In this document: in pieces, positions 40,910-50,172 of the stretch | How positions within the stretch are numbered: position 1 is the first letter of the stretch | Layout of the letters: every line of letters starts with the position of its first letter | Source: an uncultured Muribaculaceae bacterium | GTDB taxonomy: Bacteria > Bacteroidota > Bacteroidia > Bacteroidales > Muribaculaceae | Reading direction: 5' to 3' | Length of the DNA: 64,000 nucleotides | Assembly: GCA_910587425.1 (NCBI GenBank) | Contig: CAJUKU010000002.1 | Location: 1 to 64,000, forward strand | Notes under the pieces: model-generated | Database searches by the model: none | The model's input: the letters and a program-made list of their open reading frames with translations, nothing else | What the model was told of the DNA's origin: nothing | Program-made: the position numbers and the translations under genes

Positions 40910-42397
40910 TCAGTACTGGAGGTAGAGGAAGGGGACGATCTCGCTGCTGCGCACCTGGATGATAAGGAAGATGATGAGGGCGAGGATGATCGCCTGGATG
41001 ATAAGGGGCATGGCGGCGTAGGCGCCGCGGAAGCGTCGCGTCAGGCTCTCGGGGGCGAAGTGCATGAGGTAGCCTCCGACGAGGGCGAGGACTACCATAA
41101 GATAACCGGTGACAAACTGCGGGGCTATCTCAGGATGGAAGTCGTGGATGATCTGACGGGTCATATCGCCGACAGCCTCCATTGAGCGCGCGCGGAAGAA
41201 CATGAAGCTTATCGCTATGAGGTTGAAGGTTATAAACACGTTGAACGCCACGCGCCACCACCTGCGCTGACGCCGGCGCGTGTGATCGTGCAGCTCCTTA
41301 TGTCCGACAAGGAAAGCGCCCTGAAGTCCGCCCCATATAAGGTACATCCACGATGCTCCGTGCCACAATCCGCCGAGCAGCATAGTGGTCATGAGATTGC
41401 CGTGGCGGCGCAGACGCGAGCATCGGTTGCCGCCAAGGGGTATATAGAGATAGTCGCGGAGCCAGAATGAGAGCGATATATGCCACCGGCGCCAAAACTC
41501 GGTAGGGTTCTGCGACTTGAACGGTGATCGGAAATTGTCGAGGAAACGGTAGCCGAGTAGCAACGCTATGCCTATAGCCATGTCGCTGTAGCCGGAGAAG
41601 TCGCAGTAGAGCTGTATGGCGAAACCGTAGATACCCATAAGGTTCTCAAATCCACTGTAGAGCGACGGATTGTCGAACACGCGGTCGACGAAGTTCTGGC
41701 TGATATAGTCGGCTACGATGATCTTCTTCACCAGTCCGCAGATGATCAGAAACAAGCCCTCGCTGACCATGGCACGCGATGCCACAAGGTTAGCCTTGAC
41801 CTGCGGCAGCATGTCGGAGGCGCGCACGACCGGTCCGGCGAGCAGCGGCGGGAAGAAGGTGAGATAGAATGTGTAGGCGAGGAAGTCGGTGCACGCCTCT
41901 ATCTTGCCCCGGTAGATGTCGACGATATAGCTGATGGAGCGGAATGTGAAGAAAGATATTCCGGCGGGAAGAATGATGTCGAGAGGGTCGAAGTCGTGCC
42001 CGGCAAATCCGGCAACGGTGTCGATGATCAGGTTGACGTACTTGAAGAGCACGAGCATACCGACATTGAGCGTGACGTTGATGGTGACTATCAGCCTGCG
42101 CACCCAGCGGCGGGAGGAGTGCTGCATCCAGATGCCGAGGAGATAGTCGCTGACGCACACGCCAAGAAGAATGAAGCAGTATTCAGCAGACGACTTGTAA
42201 TAGAAATACAGCGAGAACGCTATAGTGATTATCAGCTTGAGCGCATTGAAGCGGCGCATGAGCGAATAGAGCAGGCAGAAGCCGCAGAACATGAGCAGGA
42301 ACAGCCCGGTGTTGAAGAGCATCGGGTTGAGCGGGTCGTTCTGCAGCAGACCTGTGAGGCGTTGCGCCATATCGTCGGGTATGGTGGGTAGGGTCAT
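40910..42397 (-). CDS. MBOAT-family O-acyltransferase
   Basis: The 495-aa polytopic membrane protein belongs to the AlgI/DltB/PatA group, which carries acyl (usually acetyl) groups across the inner membrane. The motifs QNPTEFWRRWHISLSFWLRD and GGLWHGASW with the conserved catalytic His are present, and about 11-12 membrane segments are visible. The start overlaps the stop of the upstream SGNH gene by 4 nt. With two SGNH partners it probably O-acetylates a cell-surface glycan or peptidoglycan. Confidence 0.93.
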   Translation of the reverse strand: MTLPTIPDDMAQRLTGLLQNDPLNPMLFNTGLFLLMFCGFCLLYSLMRRFNALKLIITIAFSLYFYYKSSAEYCFILLGVCVSDYLLGIWMQHSSRRWVRRLIVTINVTLNVGMLVLFKYVNLIIDTVAGFAGHDFDPLDIILPAGISFFTFRSISYIVDIYRGKIEACTDFLAYTFYLTFFPPLLAGPVVRASDMLPQVKANLVASRAMVSEGLFLIICGLVKKIIVADYISQNFVDRVFDNPSLYSGFENLMGIYGFAIQLYCDFSGYSDMAIGIALLLGYRFLDNFRSPFKSQNPTEFWRRWHISLSFWLRDYLYIPLGGNRCSRLRRHGNLMTTMLLGGLWHGASWMYLIWGGLQGAFLVGHKELHDHTRRRQRRWWRVAFNVFITFNLIAISFMFFRARSMEAVGDMTRQIIHDFHPEIAPQFVTGYLMVVLALVGGYLMHFAPESLTRRFRGAYAAMPLIIQAIILALIIFLIIQVRSSEIVPFLYLQY

Positions 42398-43689
42398 TTC
42401 TCTTCAAGTTGGTTGATGAGTGCATCGTAAAGCAACCGTCCTGCAAGCCTGTAGCCGCTTGCTGTGTGGTGCACGCGGTCCTTACCATAGAGCGCTGCCG
42501 AGAGCCATTTTGACGAAGCTCCGGCTCCGCCCGCCACGGCATAACAGTCGTAGACCGCTACGTGCTCTTTCTCGGCTATGCGCAGCAGTTCGTTGCGCAG
42601 CGGGAGGATATTTGCGTTGACGGAATAAGAGGTGCGGCGGCGCACACGTCGGCGGCGCTGGCACTCCATCGGGGTGACGATGAGTAGCTGCGCGGAAGGA
42701 TTCTCGCGCCGCAAAGTGGCAATCAGCTTTGTGACAGAGGCACGGAACGCCGCGAGGTCGAGTTTGCCGAACGCCTCATTTGCGCCAAGCGATATGATGA
42801 TCAGGTCGGGATGCAGGGAGGAAACGCCGGTTCCGACAGATGGGAGACGGTTGTAAGCTGAGTATGTAGCGCCGTTGTTGCCTATGGCGTGGTATATGAC
42901 ACCGGGGCGGTCAGTGGAGAGCGTGGCTCCGAAAAGTGTGAATGGCTCACCGTCGGTGACGAAATCGACCTTGACCTGCGCGCGCGGGGTGAACAGAAGG
43001 AGTTCGGTGACACCGGGTGCGGTGACTATCTCGGCGGGGCACGATATGCCCATATCGTCAGTGATGCCTGCGACGGTCATCGCGCCGGTATGATAGAGCG
43101 TGATGTGGTTGAAGGGGTTGTACTGGTCGTCGGTCTCGGCGGTTGACAGGATTACATCGCCGTTGCGTCCCTGAAGAGTGATCGACATGCCGTTGAATCC
43201 CATCTCGTTGCGCCACGGACCTTTCATAAACTTGTCGGCACTCCATGTGCGGGTGCTTCTGAAACTGTAGTCGTGCGGCTGGTTTGTGCCGGAGAGACGC
43301 AGCGGAGCCACAAGTCCGCGCCCGGCGTTGCCGAATCGGAGCTGTAGCAGATCGCGGGTCACTGAGGTGCCTATCTCCGCCTGTATGTGGCTGTCGCCTA
43401 TATGGACGACGGAAACCGTGCTGTCGGGCGAGGCTGTCTTGGCACGCAGTGCGCTCCAGTCAGCACCGTTGAGCTTTATGCGGTTGGCGCTCCGGTTGAT
43501 GAACGAGGGTATGGGCACGTCGGTACCGGCAGCCTCGTAGACGATATCGGGATTGATGCGGAGCGAGTCGTCGGTCTCAAACGCCCCGTAATCAGGCAGA
43601 TCCAATGCCTGTGCCTGGAGGCGCACCGCCGGTACTGTCAGTATCGCGGCAACTGTGAGGAATCGTAGTGTCTTAAGAATAGCGATCAT
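42394..43689 (-). CDS. Periplasmic SGNH/GDSL-type esterase or acyltransferase A
   Basis: The 431-aa protein has a signal peptide (TLRFLTVAAILTVPAVRLQAQ). SGNH blocks are clear: VVHIGDSHIQAE (block I with Ser), SLGANEAFG (block III with Asn) and DRVHHTASGY (block V, Asp and His). A beta-rich insert between blocks I and III may bind glycan. It sits between a second SGNH protein and an MBOAT protein with 4-nt overlaps on both sides, the layout of AlgX/AlgJ- or PatB-like partners. Confidence 0.88.
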   Translation of the reverse strand: MIAILKTLRFLTVAAILTVPAVRLQAQALDLPDYGAFETDDSLRINPDIVYEAAGTDVPIPSFINRSANRIKLNGADWSALRAKTASPDSTVSVVHIGDSHIQAEIGTSVTRDLLQLRFGNAGRGLVAPLRLSGTNQPHDYSFRSTRTWSADKFMKGPWRNEMGFNGMSITLQGRNGDVILSTAETDDQYNPFNHITLYHTGAMTVAGITDDMGISCPAEIVTAPGVTELLLFTPRAQVKVDFVTDGEPFTLFGATLSTDRPGVIYHAIGNNGATYSAYNRLPSVGTGVSSLHPDLIIISLGANEAFGKLDLAAFRASVTKLIATLRRENPSAQLLIVTPMECQRRRRVRRRTSYSVNANILPLRNELLRIAEKEHVAVYDCYAVAGGAGASSKWLSAALYGKDRVHHTASGYRLAGRLLYDALINQLEEK

Positions 43690-45137
43690 GGCAACATGCG
43701 GCGCAGAGCGCGGTAAAATTCATCGGCGAGACGCGCGCCACCCTTGTGCGTCATGTGTATGTAGTCTTTGTTGGCAAATCCTCCGCGGGTCCATTCCACG
43801 ATAGCATCCTGTCCTCCCATAGCCTCGCGGGTGTCCCAGAATAGACATCCAGCATGTCGGGCGGCATCGCGCTGTGCCTCGATCATATAGGGCACAGATG
43901 CCATGGAGCGCACCTCGCCACCACGCTTCTCACCGCGATCGCCTATGCCCATGATCAGAAACTCCGCATCCGGATAGCATTGGCGCAGATGAGCCACCAC
44001 ATCTGTCATTGCCTGGCGGTAGACCTTGAAATTCTTCTGTCCGGGGCTCATGGCGTTTATGCCGAACTCCAGCACGATCAGTTGATAGCTTATGTGGGCG
44101 CCCATGCGGCGGCAGAGTGCCGGATCGATCTGTCCGAGCGTCAGTCCGGAGAATCCGCGCGACGACATGCAGTCGACACCTACGCCGCGGCGGGAATCGA
44201 GCCATACGCCGAGTCCGGCGATAGTGGAGTCGGATGCGGCGACAGTAGCTGATGCGGTGACGCCGTTGACCGTGAGACATTGCACACTGTCGGCTGACGC
44301 GGCGAGCGTGAACGCTACCGGACCGGCATCGGTGGTGACGGTGACCGTACCGCCGCGCGGAGCAACGAGGAGTACGTCGGTGACATCCCACGTGGCGGCG
44401 TGCGGCACTTTATCCGTGCCTTTGTATGTAGCCGTAGACTTGCCGGACGGCACATAGTAATGCTCAGCCAATCCCTCGTAGCGCAGCTTTGAGCCTTTCT
44501 TGCCGATCTCGCGGACGCGCCATCCACTGCCGCTCTGACGCACAGACCTGCGGAAACCGGGGAAATCCGTATGGAAGCCCATGTAGCCGACACCGCTGCC
44601 ACCGTATGCCTCCTGCAGAAGCGCGCGTAGATCCTGGGTGAATATGTCGCCCTCGATGTAGCTGTCGCCTACCACGGCTATTCGCGCCGAACCGCCATAG
44701 AGCAGTGCTGTGGCAAGCCGGCTCAGACCTGTGCCGCCCGGCGTGTAGTCCTCGATGGGCACTACGCCGGAACTGTCGCGCACGGCAACCATCGGCGCGG
44801 GCAGCGTGTCGGCAGGAACTGTATTTGAAATTATTGTAGAGTCGGGCGCAGAGACCTGTGCAGTGTCGGATGATGCGTCTGTGGCTGTCACGGCACTCCC
44901 CCGCTCATCCTCAGCCATAAGGCGTGCAAGCATTGGGTCTATGGGAGCGTCGGTAGATTCGGTTGCCGCGAGTGTGTCGGCGGGTTCATCAAGCAGATCA
45001 GACCATAGACAGAAGTCTTTCACCGTGCCCCCCGTCAAGTCGCCCCACGGCACAAACGAAGCCGCGATAAGGAGCATCACGGCAATCAGTACAGTCAGGG
45101 CTGGATACCCTTTCCGGTTATCGTCAGGTTCAGGCAT
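43686..45137 (-). CDS. Membrane-anchored SGNH/GDSL-type esterase or acyltransferase B
   Basis: The roughly 483-aa protein has one N-terminal membrane helix (YPALTVLIAVMLLIAASFVPW) and a long Asp/Thr/Ser/Pro-rich linker (about 45-130). The SGNH domain has VVGDSYIEGD, LEFGINAM and DYIHMTHKGG. It is only distantly similar to its neighbour, so these are not a recent duplication. ATG 45137 is preferred over TTG 45143. The start overlaps the end of menF by 8 nt. Confidence 0.87.
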   Translation of the reverse strand: MPEPDDNRKGYPALTVLIAVMLLIAASFVPWGDLTGGTVKDFCLWSDLLDEPADTLAATESTDAPIDPMLARLMAEDERGSAVTATDASSDTAQVSAPDSTIISNTVPADTLPAPMVAVRDSSGVVPIEDYTPGGTGLSRLATALLYGGSARIAVVGDSYIEGDIFTQDLRALLQEAYGGSGVGYMGFHTDFPGFRRSVRQSGSGWRVREIGKKGSKLRYEGLAEHYYVPSGKSTATYKGTDKVPHAATWDVTDVLLVAPRGGTVTVTTDAGPVAFTLAASADSVQCLTVNGVTASATVAASDSTIAGLGVWLDSRRGVGVDCMSSRGFSGLTLGQIDPALCRRMGAHISYQLIVLEFGINAMSPGQKNFKVYRQAMTDVVAHLRQCYPDAEFLIMGIGDRGEKRGGEVRSMASVPYMIEAQRDAARHAGCLFWDTREAMGGQDAIVEWTRGGFANKDYIHMTHKGGARLADEFYRALRRMLP

Positions 45138-46101
45138 TGTCAATAGTGTGGTTTATGGCGTTGAGCAGCGGCGCAGCCTTAGCCTCGGCTTCGCGCCACT
45201 CGCAGCAGGCTTCGGATTGGGATGTTATGCCGCCACCGGCAAATATCGAGTAGGTATAGGAACCATCGGCGGCAGGGGTTATGCGCGCGCAACGGAGGGT
45301 GACGTATGCCTCGCGCTCCTCACCACGGCTGACAGCGATGTAGCCTCCGTAGCAGCCGCGCGGATGAGACTCGCAGCGGTCGATCTGCCGCAGCGCGTCG
45401 GCTGTCGGGTAGCCGCACACTGCCGGTGTCGGGCTGAGGTCGGCAAGGAGCGCGTCGAAGTCGGCATCGCCCGTAGCGGTTATCCGCTCGCAAAGATGCT
45501 CCACGCTGCCAAACGGGAGGGAGCATGGCGGCGCTACCACAGGACTGAGGCCATGTGCACGCATGGTGGCTGTTATGTGGCGCGTGACGTAGTCATGCTC
45601 CCGGCGGTTTTTGTCGTCCCACTCGCCATCGGTGCCTACGGGTCGTGTACCGGCGAGCGACATTGTGAACAGCGTGCCGTCAGCCGTGCGGCGCAGCAGC
45701 AGTTCAGGTGTTGCGAGAATCCACAGTCCGGTAGCGGGAGTGAGGAAAAGCGCCCGGAATGTGCCTGGGCACGCCTCGAAATATGTAGCGGCTACGGCAA
45801 CCGGAGAAGCAGCGGCAGTTAGAGATATCAGGCGTGAGACAACAGCCTTGCCGCCGGTAGCCTCAAGCTCCGCGACAAGCGAGTAAACCGCACGGGCATA
45901 GTCGTCGAAACTTGTCGACCGTGCCTCAAACGGTTTGCATCCGGCTTCAGGAAATGCAGAGGGGCGGAATCGTGCAGCATCGGCGCCGGTAAGGTCGAGA
46001 AATTCAGCCACGCCGTCGGGGTACTGCACGAGCGCGAACGGGCGGTTCCGGCTCAGAGCCGAGGCTGCCGCCTGCAGAAGTGACTCGTCAACGTCAAGCA
46101 T
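45130..46101 (-). CDS. menF: Isochorismate synthase
   Basis: The 323-aa chorismate-binding enzyme converts chorismate to isochorismate, the entry to menaquinone. The C-terminal chorismate-binding domain shows DLSPTPAVCGYPTADALRQI, ESHPRGCYGGYIA and FAGGGITSQSEACCEWREAEAK. The N-terminal part is short compared with enteric MenF (about 430 aa). I chose ATG 46101; GTG 46110 would lengthen the overlap with rimO from 8 to 17 nt. It is 27 kb from menDBCE, inside an operon with ftsY and rimO. Confidence 0.9.
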   Translation of the reverse strand: MLDVDESLLQAAASALSRNRPFALVQYPDGVAEFLDLTGADAARFRPSAFPEAGCKPFEARSTSFDDYARAVYSLVAELEATGGKAVVSRLISLTAAASPVAVAATYFEACPGTFRALFLTPATGLWILATPELLLRRTADGTLFTMSLAGTRPVGTDGEWDDKNRREHDYVTRHITATMRAHGLSPVVAPPCSLPFGSVEHLCERITATGDADFDALLADLSPTPAVCGYPTADALRQIDRCESHPRGCYGGYIAVSRGEEREAYVTLRCARITPAADGSYTYSIFAGGGITSQSEACCEWREAEAKAAPLLNAINHTIDNA

Positions 46102-47404
46102 CTGTCTCACCGATGAGTTCGAATGGTAATGCTTCGGTGATGGTTACGTCGGCAAACTCGCCGCGGCGCAGTCCCGGAGCCTTGCGGACAAGCACCTCGG
46201 GATCGACCTCGGGTGAATCCCACTCCGTGCGACCTACAAAATACTCCGGCTCCTCGCGATCGATCATCACACGGAGCGTCTGACCCACTTTCTGCTGCTG
46301 TATATCAAGCGAGATTTCCTCCTGTCGCGCCATCAGCATGTCGAGGCGCTGCTGCTTCACTTCCTGCGGCACGGAGTCGGTATAATTCCGGGCGGCGTAT
46401 GTGTCCTCCTCCTCGCAGTAGGCGAAAGCGCCCATGCGCTCGAAGCGTTGGGTCTCGACAAACTCCATGAGTTCGGCAAACTCACGCTCACCCTCGCCGG
46501 GGAAACCGGTCATGAGCGTGGTGCGCAGATGTATGCCGGGCACTGTCGAACGTATCTCATCGATAAGTTCGAGAGTCTGCCGTCGGTCGACGTGGCGGCG
46601 CATAGCCTTGAGCACCGGGTCGGAGATATGTTGTAGAGCTATGTCGAGGTAATTGCACACGTTCGGACGGTCGGCGATCACGCCCAGCAGATCGTGCGGG
46701 AAATCAGCCGGATAGGCATAATGGAGGCGTATCCAGTCGACACCGGGCACGTCGGCGATGCGGTTCACAAGATCGGCAAGTCCGCTCTGCTTCGCAGAAT
46801 TCAGATCACGTCCGTATGCCGACAGATCCTGTGCTATGACATTGAACTCGCGAACGCCACGTTCCGTAAGCATCCGAACCTCCTCGACGATCTCCTCCGG
46901 GCGGCGGGAGTGATGCCTGCCAGTGATCAGCGGTATGGCGCAGAAAGCGCAGAAGCGGTCACAGCCTTCCGATATCTTCAGGTAGGCATGGTGGCGCGGG
47001 GTTGTGATTATGCGGTCGTAAGGTACAGTGGCGGGGAATTGCCGGGCTATGTCGCTCACGATTCCGCTCCAGTCCATTTTCCCGAACCAGGCGTCGACTT
47101 CCGGGATCTCGGCGGGAAGCTCCTTGCGGTAGCGCTCGGAGAGACATCCCATCACGTACAGCCGGCGCACATCACCGCTGCGGCGGTGGGCGGCATATTC
47201 AAGTATGGTGTTGATCGACTCCTCCTTGGCATCGCCTATGAAGCCGCATGTATTGACCACAACGATCTCCGACGGGCGGGAGTCCTCCGGAGGATCGTGA
47301 CGCACAGTAAGACCGGAATCACTCAACTGGCGGAGCAGACGCTCGCTGTCCACAAGATTTTTGGAGCAGCCGAGCGTCACGACATCAACGTTACGCTTTT
47401 CCAT
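46094..47404 (-). CDS. rimO: Ribosomal protein S12 methylthiotransferase
   Basis: The 436-aa radical-SAM enzyme adds a methylthio group to an Asp of ribosomal protein S12. The UPF0004 N-terminal domain binds one cluster (VVTLGCSKNLVDSE, NTCGFIGDAK, YVMGCLSERY), the radical-SAM core carries CDRFCAFCAIP, and a TRAM domain ends the protein. VDSE after CSKN separates RimO from MiaB. It begins 12 nt after ftsY. Confidence 0.97.
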   Translation of the reverse strand: MEKRNVDVVTLGCSKNLVDSERLLRQLSDSGLTVRHDPPEDSRPSEIVVVNTCGFIGDAKEESINTILEYAAHRRSGDVRRLYVMGCLSERYRKELPAEIPEVDAWFGKMDWSGIVSDIARQFPATVPYDRIITTPRHHAYLKISEGCDRFCAFCAIPLITGRHHSRRPEEIVEEVRMLTERGVREFNVIAQDLSAYGRDLNSAKQSGLADLVNRIADVPGVDWIRLHYAYPADFPHDLLGVIADRPNVCNYLDIALQHISDPVLKAMRRHVDRRQTLELIDEIRSTVPGIHLRTTLMTGFPGEGEREFAELMEFVETQRFERMGAFAYCEEEDTYAARNYTDSVPQEVKQQRLDMLMARQEEISLDIQQQKVGQTLRVMIDREEPEYFVGRTEWDSPEVDPEVLVRKAPGLRRGEFADVTITEALPFELIGETDA

Positions 47405-47416
47405 TGGCTGCGTCGG

Positions 47417-48391
47417 TCAGGAATTGTTGCCGAAAAGTGATTCCACAAACTCATGCTTATGGAACACCTGCAGATCATCGATACCCTCGCCGAGACCGAT
47501 GTAGCGCACCGGGATGTTCATGCTCTCGCTTATGCCGATCACAACACCACCTTTTGCGGTGCCGTCGAGCTTTGTAATCACGAGACCTGTGACATCGGTA
47601 GCCTCGGAGAAACGGCGCGCCTGCTCATAGGCGTTCTGCCCTGTGCTGCCGTCGAGCACGAGCAGTACCTCATCAGGGGTGTCGGGCACGATGCGGCGCA
47701 TCACGTTGCGTATCTTCGTCAGCTCGTCCATGAGAGCCTTCTTGTTGTGCAGACGTCCGGCGGTGTCGATGATCACGACGTCGATATCGCCTTTCGCCGT
47801 TGCGCTCTGCAGTGTATCGTAGGCTACGGCGGCAGGATCGGCGCCAAGCTTCTGCTTCACGATAGGCACTCCGGCGCGTTCAGCCCAGGCGTCGAGCTGC
47901 TCTACAGCGGCGGCACGGAAAGTGTCGGCGGCACCGAGCATCACCTTGTAGCCGGCGCGGGTGTATTGTGCGGCGAGCTTGCCTATTGTGGTCGTCTTTC
48001 CGGCACCGTTGACACCCACCACCATTATCACGTATGGACGGCGTGCGCCTTCGGGGAGGTGGAAGTCTTCACCTGCTACATTGTCGGGGCGGTCGGCAAG
48101 CAGTGCCTCGATCTCCTCGCACAGCAACCGGTTTAGCTCCGAGGTGCCGACATATCCGTCGCGCGCAACGCGTGCCTGCAGACGCTCGATGATGCGCAGA
48201 GTGGTGTCGACGCCGACATCGCTCGTGACGAATATCTCCTCCAGTTCATCGAGGAAGTCATCGTCGATCTGCTTTTTGCCGGTCAGGGCACGTGCGATAC
48301 GGGAGAATACTCCCTGCTTAGTGCGCTCAAGACCGCGGTCAAGCGTTTCCTTGTTTTTTTCCTTAGAGAATATCTTGTCAAAAAATCCCAT
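47417..48391 (-). CDS. ftsY: Signal recognition particle receptor FtsY
   Basis: The roughly 324-aa SRP-GTPase brings ribosome-SRP complexes to the membrane. It has a helical N domain and a G domain with GVNGAGKTTTIGKLA, IDTAGRLHNKKALMDEL and TKLDGTAKGG. The long acidic A domain of enteric FtsY is absent; the protein starts MGFFDKIFSKEKNKE, typical for Bacteroidota. I place the start at 48391, because a TAATTTTG -7 box at 48419-48426 (minus strand) overlaps the in-frame ATG at 48421 and would leave it upstream of the transcript. Confidence 0.95.
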   Translation of the reverse strand: MGFFDKIFSKEKNKETLDRGLERTKQGVFSRIARALTGKKQIDDDFLDELEEIFVTSDVGVDTTLRIIERLQARVARDGYVGTSELNRLLCEEIEALLADRPDNVAGEDFHLPEGARRPYVIMVVGVNGAGKTTTIGKLAAQYTRAGYKVMLGAADTFRAAAVEQLDAWAERAGVPIVKQKLGADPAAVAYDTLQSATAKGDIDVVIIDTAGRLHNKKALMDELTKIRNVMRRIVPDTPDEVLLVLDGSTGQNAYEQARRFSEATDVTGLVITKLDGTAKGGVVIGISESMNIPVRYIGLGEGIDDLQVFHKHEFVESLFGNNS

Positions 48392-48418
48392 TTTCTCGTT
48401 CTGTTCGTTATCAATCTG

Positions 48419-48426
48419 CAAAATTA
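48419..48426 (-). promoter_or_regulatory. -7 box of the ftsY-rimO-menF-SGNH-SGNH-MBOAT operon
   Basis: Minus-strand TAATTTTG lies 27 nt before ATG 48391. No good -33 TTG is visible. The next five genes overlap or lie within 12 nt, so one transcript is likely. Confidence 0.45.
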
Positions 48427-48556
48427 GTGATTACTGCCCGAATATCCCCATTTTTGAGCATGGAAATCTTACAAAATCTGCACAGCAAAACCCACAAAAT
48501 TCTGTAGGTAGTCAACGTGGTTTACAATTCCTGATTTTTCATAGCTTAAGGTAGGG

Positions 48557-48660
48557 TAAGAAAAAGATGAATGCAACACAGAACTATATTGTTGCGTTCG
48601 CAACAGCCACAGAACATAAGGAACGACACGGAACTTTTTGAGGGAAGCGTGATGCGTAGT
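48557..48660. repeat. Dispersed repeat D, copy 2
   Basis: ATGAATGCAACACAGAACTA and the next 60 bp match copy 1 at 29323 with scattered changes. The hairpin is kept (TGTTGC-GTTC-GCAACA) although the loop differs. Similarity continues through GAGGGAAGCGTGATGCGTAGTT. Confidence 0.75.
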
Positions 48661-48685
48661 TCACAAGGACTTGTAGAGGCGGAGG

Positions 48686-48731
48686 TTGTAGGGGCGGAGG
48701 TATGGCGCGAGCGCAGCGCAGCCTACCTCCG
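48686..48731 (-). repeat. REP-like element C4 (reverse orientation)
   Basis: Read on +, GTTGTAGGGGCGGAGGTATG then GC-rich core and CCTACCTCC. It is a near-identical inverted copy of C5 (50173-50217), and together they bracket the AT-rich gene at 48974-50101. Confidence 0.85.
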
Positions 48732-48802
48732 CAAATGCGCATCCATAGAATGTGGTATCAGATTTCTTCGGTCAGTACACTTCCTGATTCAAAGATTTTT
48801 AA

Positions 48803-48810
48803 TAACTTTG
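48803..48810 (+). promoter_or_regulatory. -7 box upstream of the AT-rich secreted gene
   Basis: TAACTTTG, with no exact TTG at the -33 position. The leader to ATG 48974 would be about 160 nt. Confidence 0.4.
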
Positions 48811-48973
48811 CGACTGGAGTGAGGCAACTCAATCTGCGACATCTTGGAATATAAGAAACGTTACGCTTATCTTGTAAGTGAAAACGTATTCACTTATGAC
48901 GTGGCATAGTTGGCTCACGCTTTCTTTAACCAACCTCTCCATCGAGTCAGTGGAGAATAATAACTATAAAACA

Positions 48974-50101
48974 ATGAAAAGCGGTTTAACCTTTCGGAGA
49001 ATCCCTTACATAGAAACACTAACAGACAAAGTAAGAAACAAGATTCCATTCCTTGTCTTGAGCATGGTTCTTTCGCCTCTCATGGCTTTGGGTCAAGAAA
49101 CAGATTCTATTGTCGGACGACCATATAAATCGTTCGACACAACAGCCTTTTGTTCATATCAGGGATTTCACCCCTCGCAGTATATTACAGACAACAACTG
49201 GGATATCCTCTGCGCCTTCGTGGAACCGGGTAAAACCGTGAAACTTGATTCTCTCGGCATTCCTTACAACAAGAGTCAGTTACGATTACTGGAAGTCGGT
49301 GATTTGCTTTCCTATGAGAATGGCATATATACAACCAAAATGCCAATCTTTGGAAAAACGGAAACACAAACTATTCGTCGACAGTCCAAGGAGTTTGCAG
49401 ATAGTATTTTTACTATCATTGAGCCGGAATTAAGGCAACTGATTACAGATTTTGATAAAGCCGGATATGCAAAACAAGCTTATAGCCTTATATTCTCCTA
49501 TCTGCTCGACACCTATATATGGGATGACGAAAAATTAGCCTCACCAATGAGTTGTGAGGATCACGGCACTTGGACCGGAGCATACTGGGCTATGTATAAC
49601 CCACGCCCACATGTAAAAATAGGTACAAATGGCTTTGGACCTATTCGCCAAAACTGGACGGATGACCTTGTATATTGGCTAAAATCAAATAGCCTTATAG
49701 CCTTTGCTAAAGAAGTGAACAAAACTCAAGGCTGTCCTATAGAAAATAAGGAGGTGATAAATGCCATTTCCGGGTGGGGACTTACAGATCAGGATGGAAA
49801 AATTCTTATACCGATAATGCGTGTTGGCAACAATGATAAAATTGATGTACTTTGCAAAAGCATTACAACACAATTAAGTGCAGCAGTAAAGTCGTACTGT
49901 CATTCCTGGAGCGCCGAACATAACATTCCAACAGAAACAGTTGGTCAGATTATTTTCTACCATGAGGTGATGTTGGATTTGCTTGATATTCTGGAATCGA
50001 AGGGTATGATTTCTATGCCTCCAATCCTTAAAGGTGAAGAAGTAGGCAAAGAGCATTTTGGCGATATTTGCTTTATTGTATTGGAAGAAAATCAAGATTG
50101 A
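48974..50101 (+). CDS. AT-rich gene for a secreted protein of unknown function
   Basis: I do not recognise this roughly 375-aa protein. With the ATG at 48974 it begins with basic residues and a hydrophobic signal (IPFLVLSMVLSPLMALGQ), so it is probably exported; the in-frame ATG at 48878 would put about 60 residues before the signal. The middle contains helical parts (FADSIFTIIEPELRQLITDFDKAGYAKQAYSLIFSYLLDT). The last 60 residues (GQIIFYHEVMLDLLDILESKGMI) look like a winged-helix-style helix pair. Base and codon content is clearly AT-richer than the neighbours, and inverted REP-like copies lie on both sides, which suggests acquisition. Confidence 0.7.
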   Translation: MKSGLTFRRIPYIETLTDKVRNKIPFLVLSMVLSPLMALGQETDSIVGRPYKSFDTTAFCSYQGFHPSQYITDNNWDILCAFVEPGKTVKLDSLGIPYNKSQLRLLEVGDLLSYENGIYTTKMPIFGKTETQTIRRQSKEFADSIFTIIEPELRQLITDFDKAGYAKQAYSLIFSYLLDTYIWDDEKLASPMSCEDHGTWTGAYWAMYNPRPHVKIGTNGFGPIRQNWTDDLVYWLKSNSLIAFAKEVNKTQGCPIENKEVINAISGWGLTDQDGKILIPIMRVGNNDKIDVLCKSITTQLSAAVKSYCHSWSAEHNIPTETVGQIIFYHEVMLDLLDILESKGMISMPPILKGEEVGKEHFGDICFIVLEENQD

Positions 50102-50172
50102 GTCTCAATCGTAATAAACTTGTTGACAGCCTATCGTTTAATAAGGAGATTCTGAGTGGTGTACAGGTTGAC

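Larger units (their letters stand above)
48427..48973. other. Divergent intergenic region with two repeat families
   Basis: About 550 nt without a supported gene. It holds dispersed repeat D2, REP-like element C4 and a TAACTTTG -7 box at 48803-48810 pointing to the AT-rich gene. Frames here translate the repeats. Confidence 0.6.
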
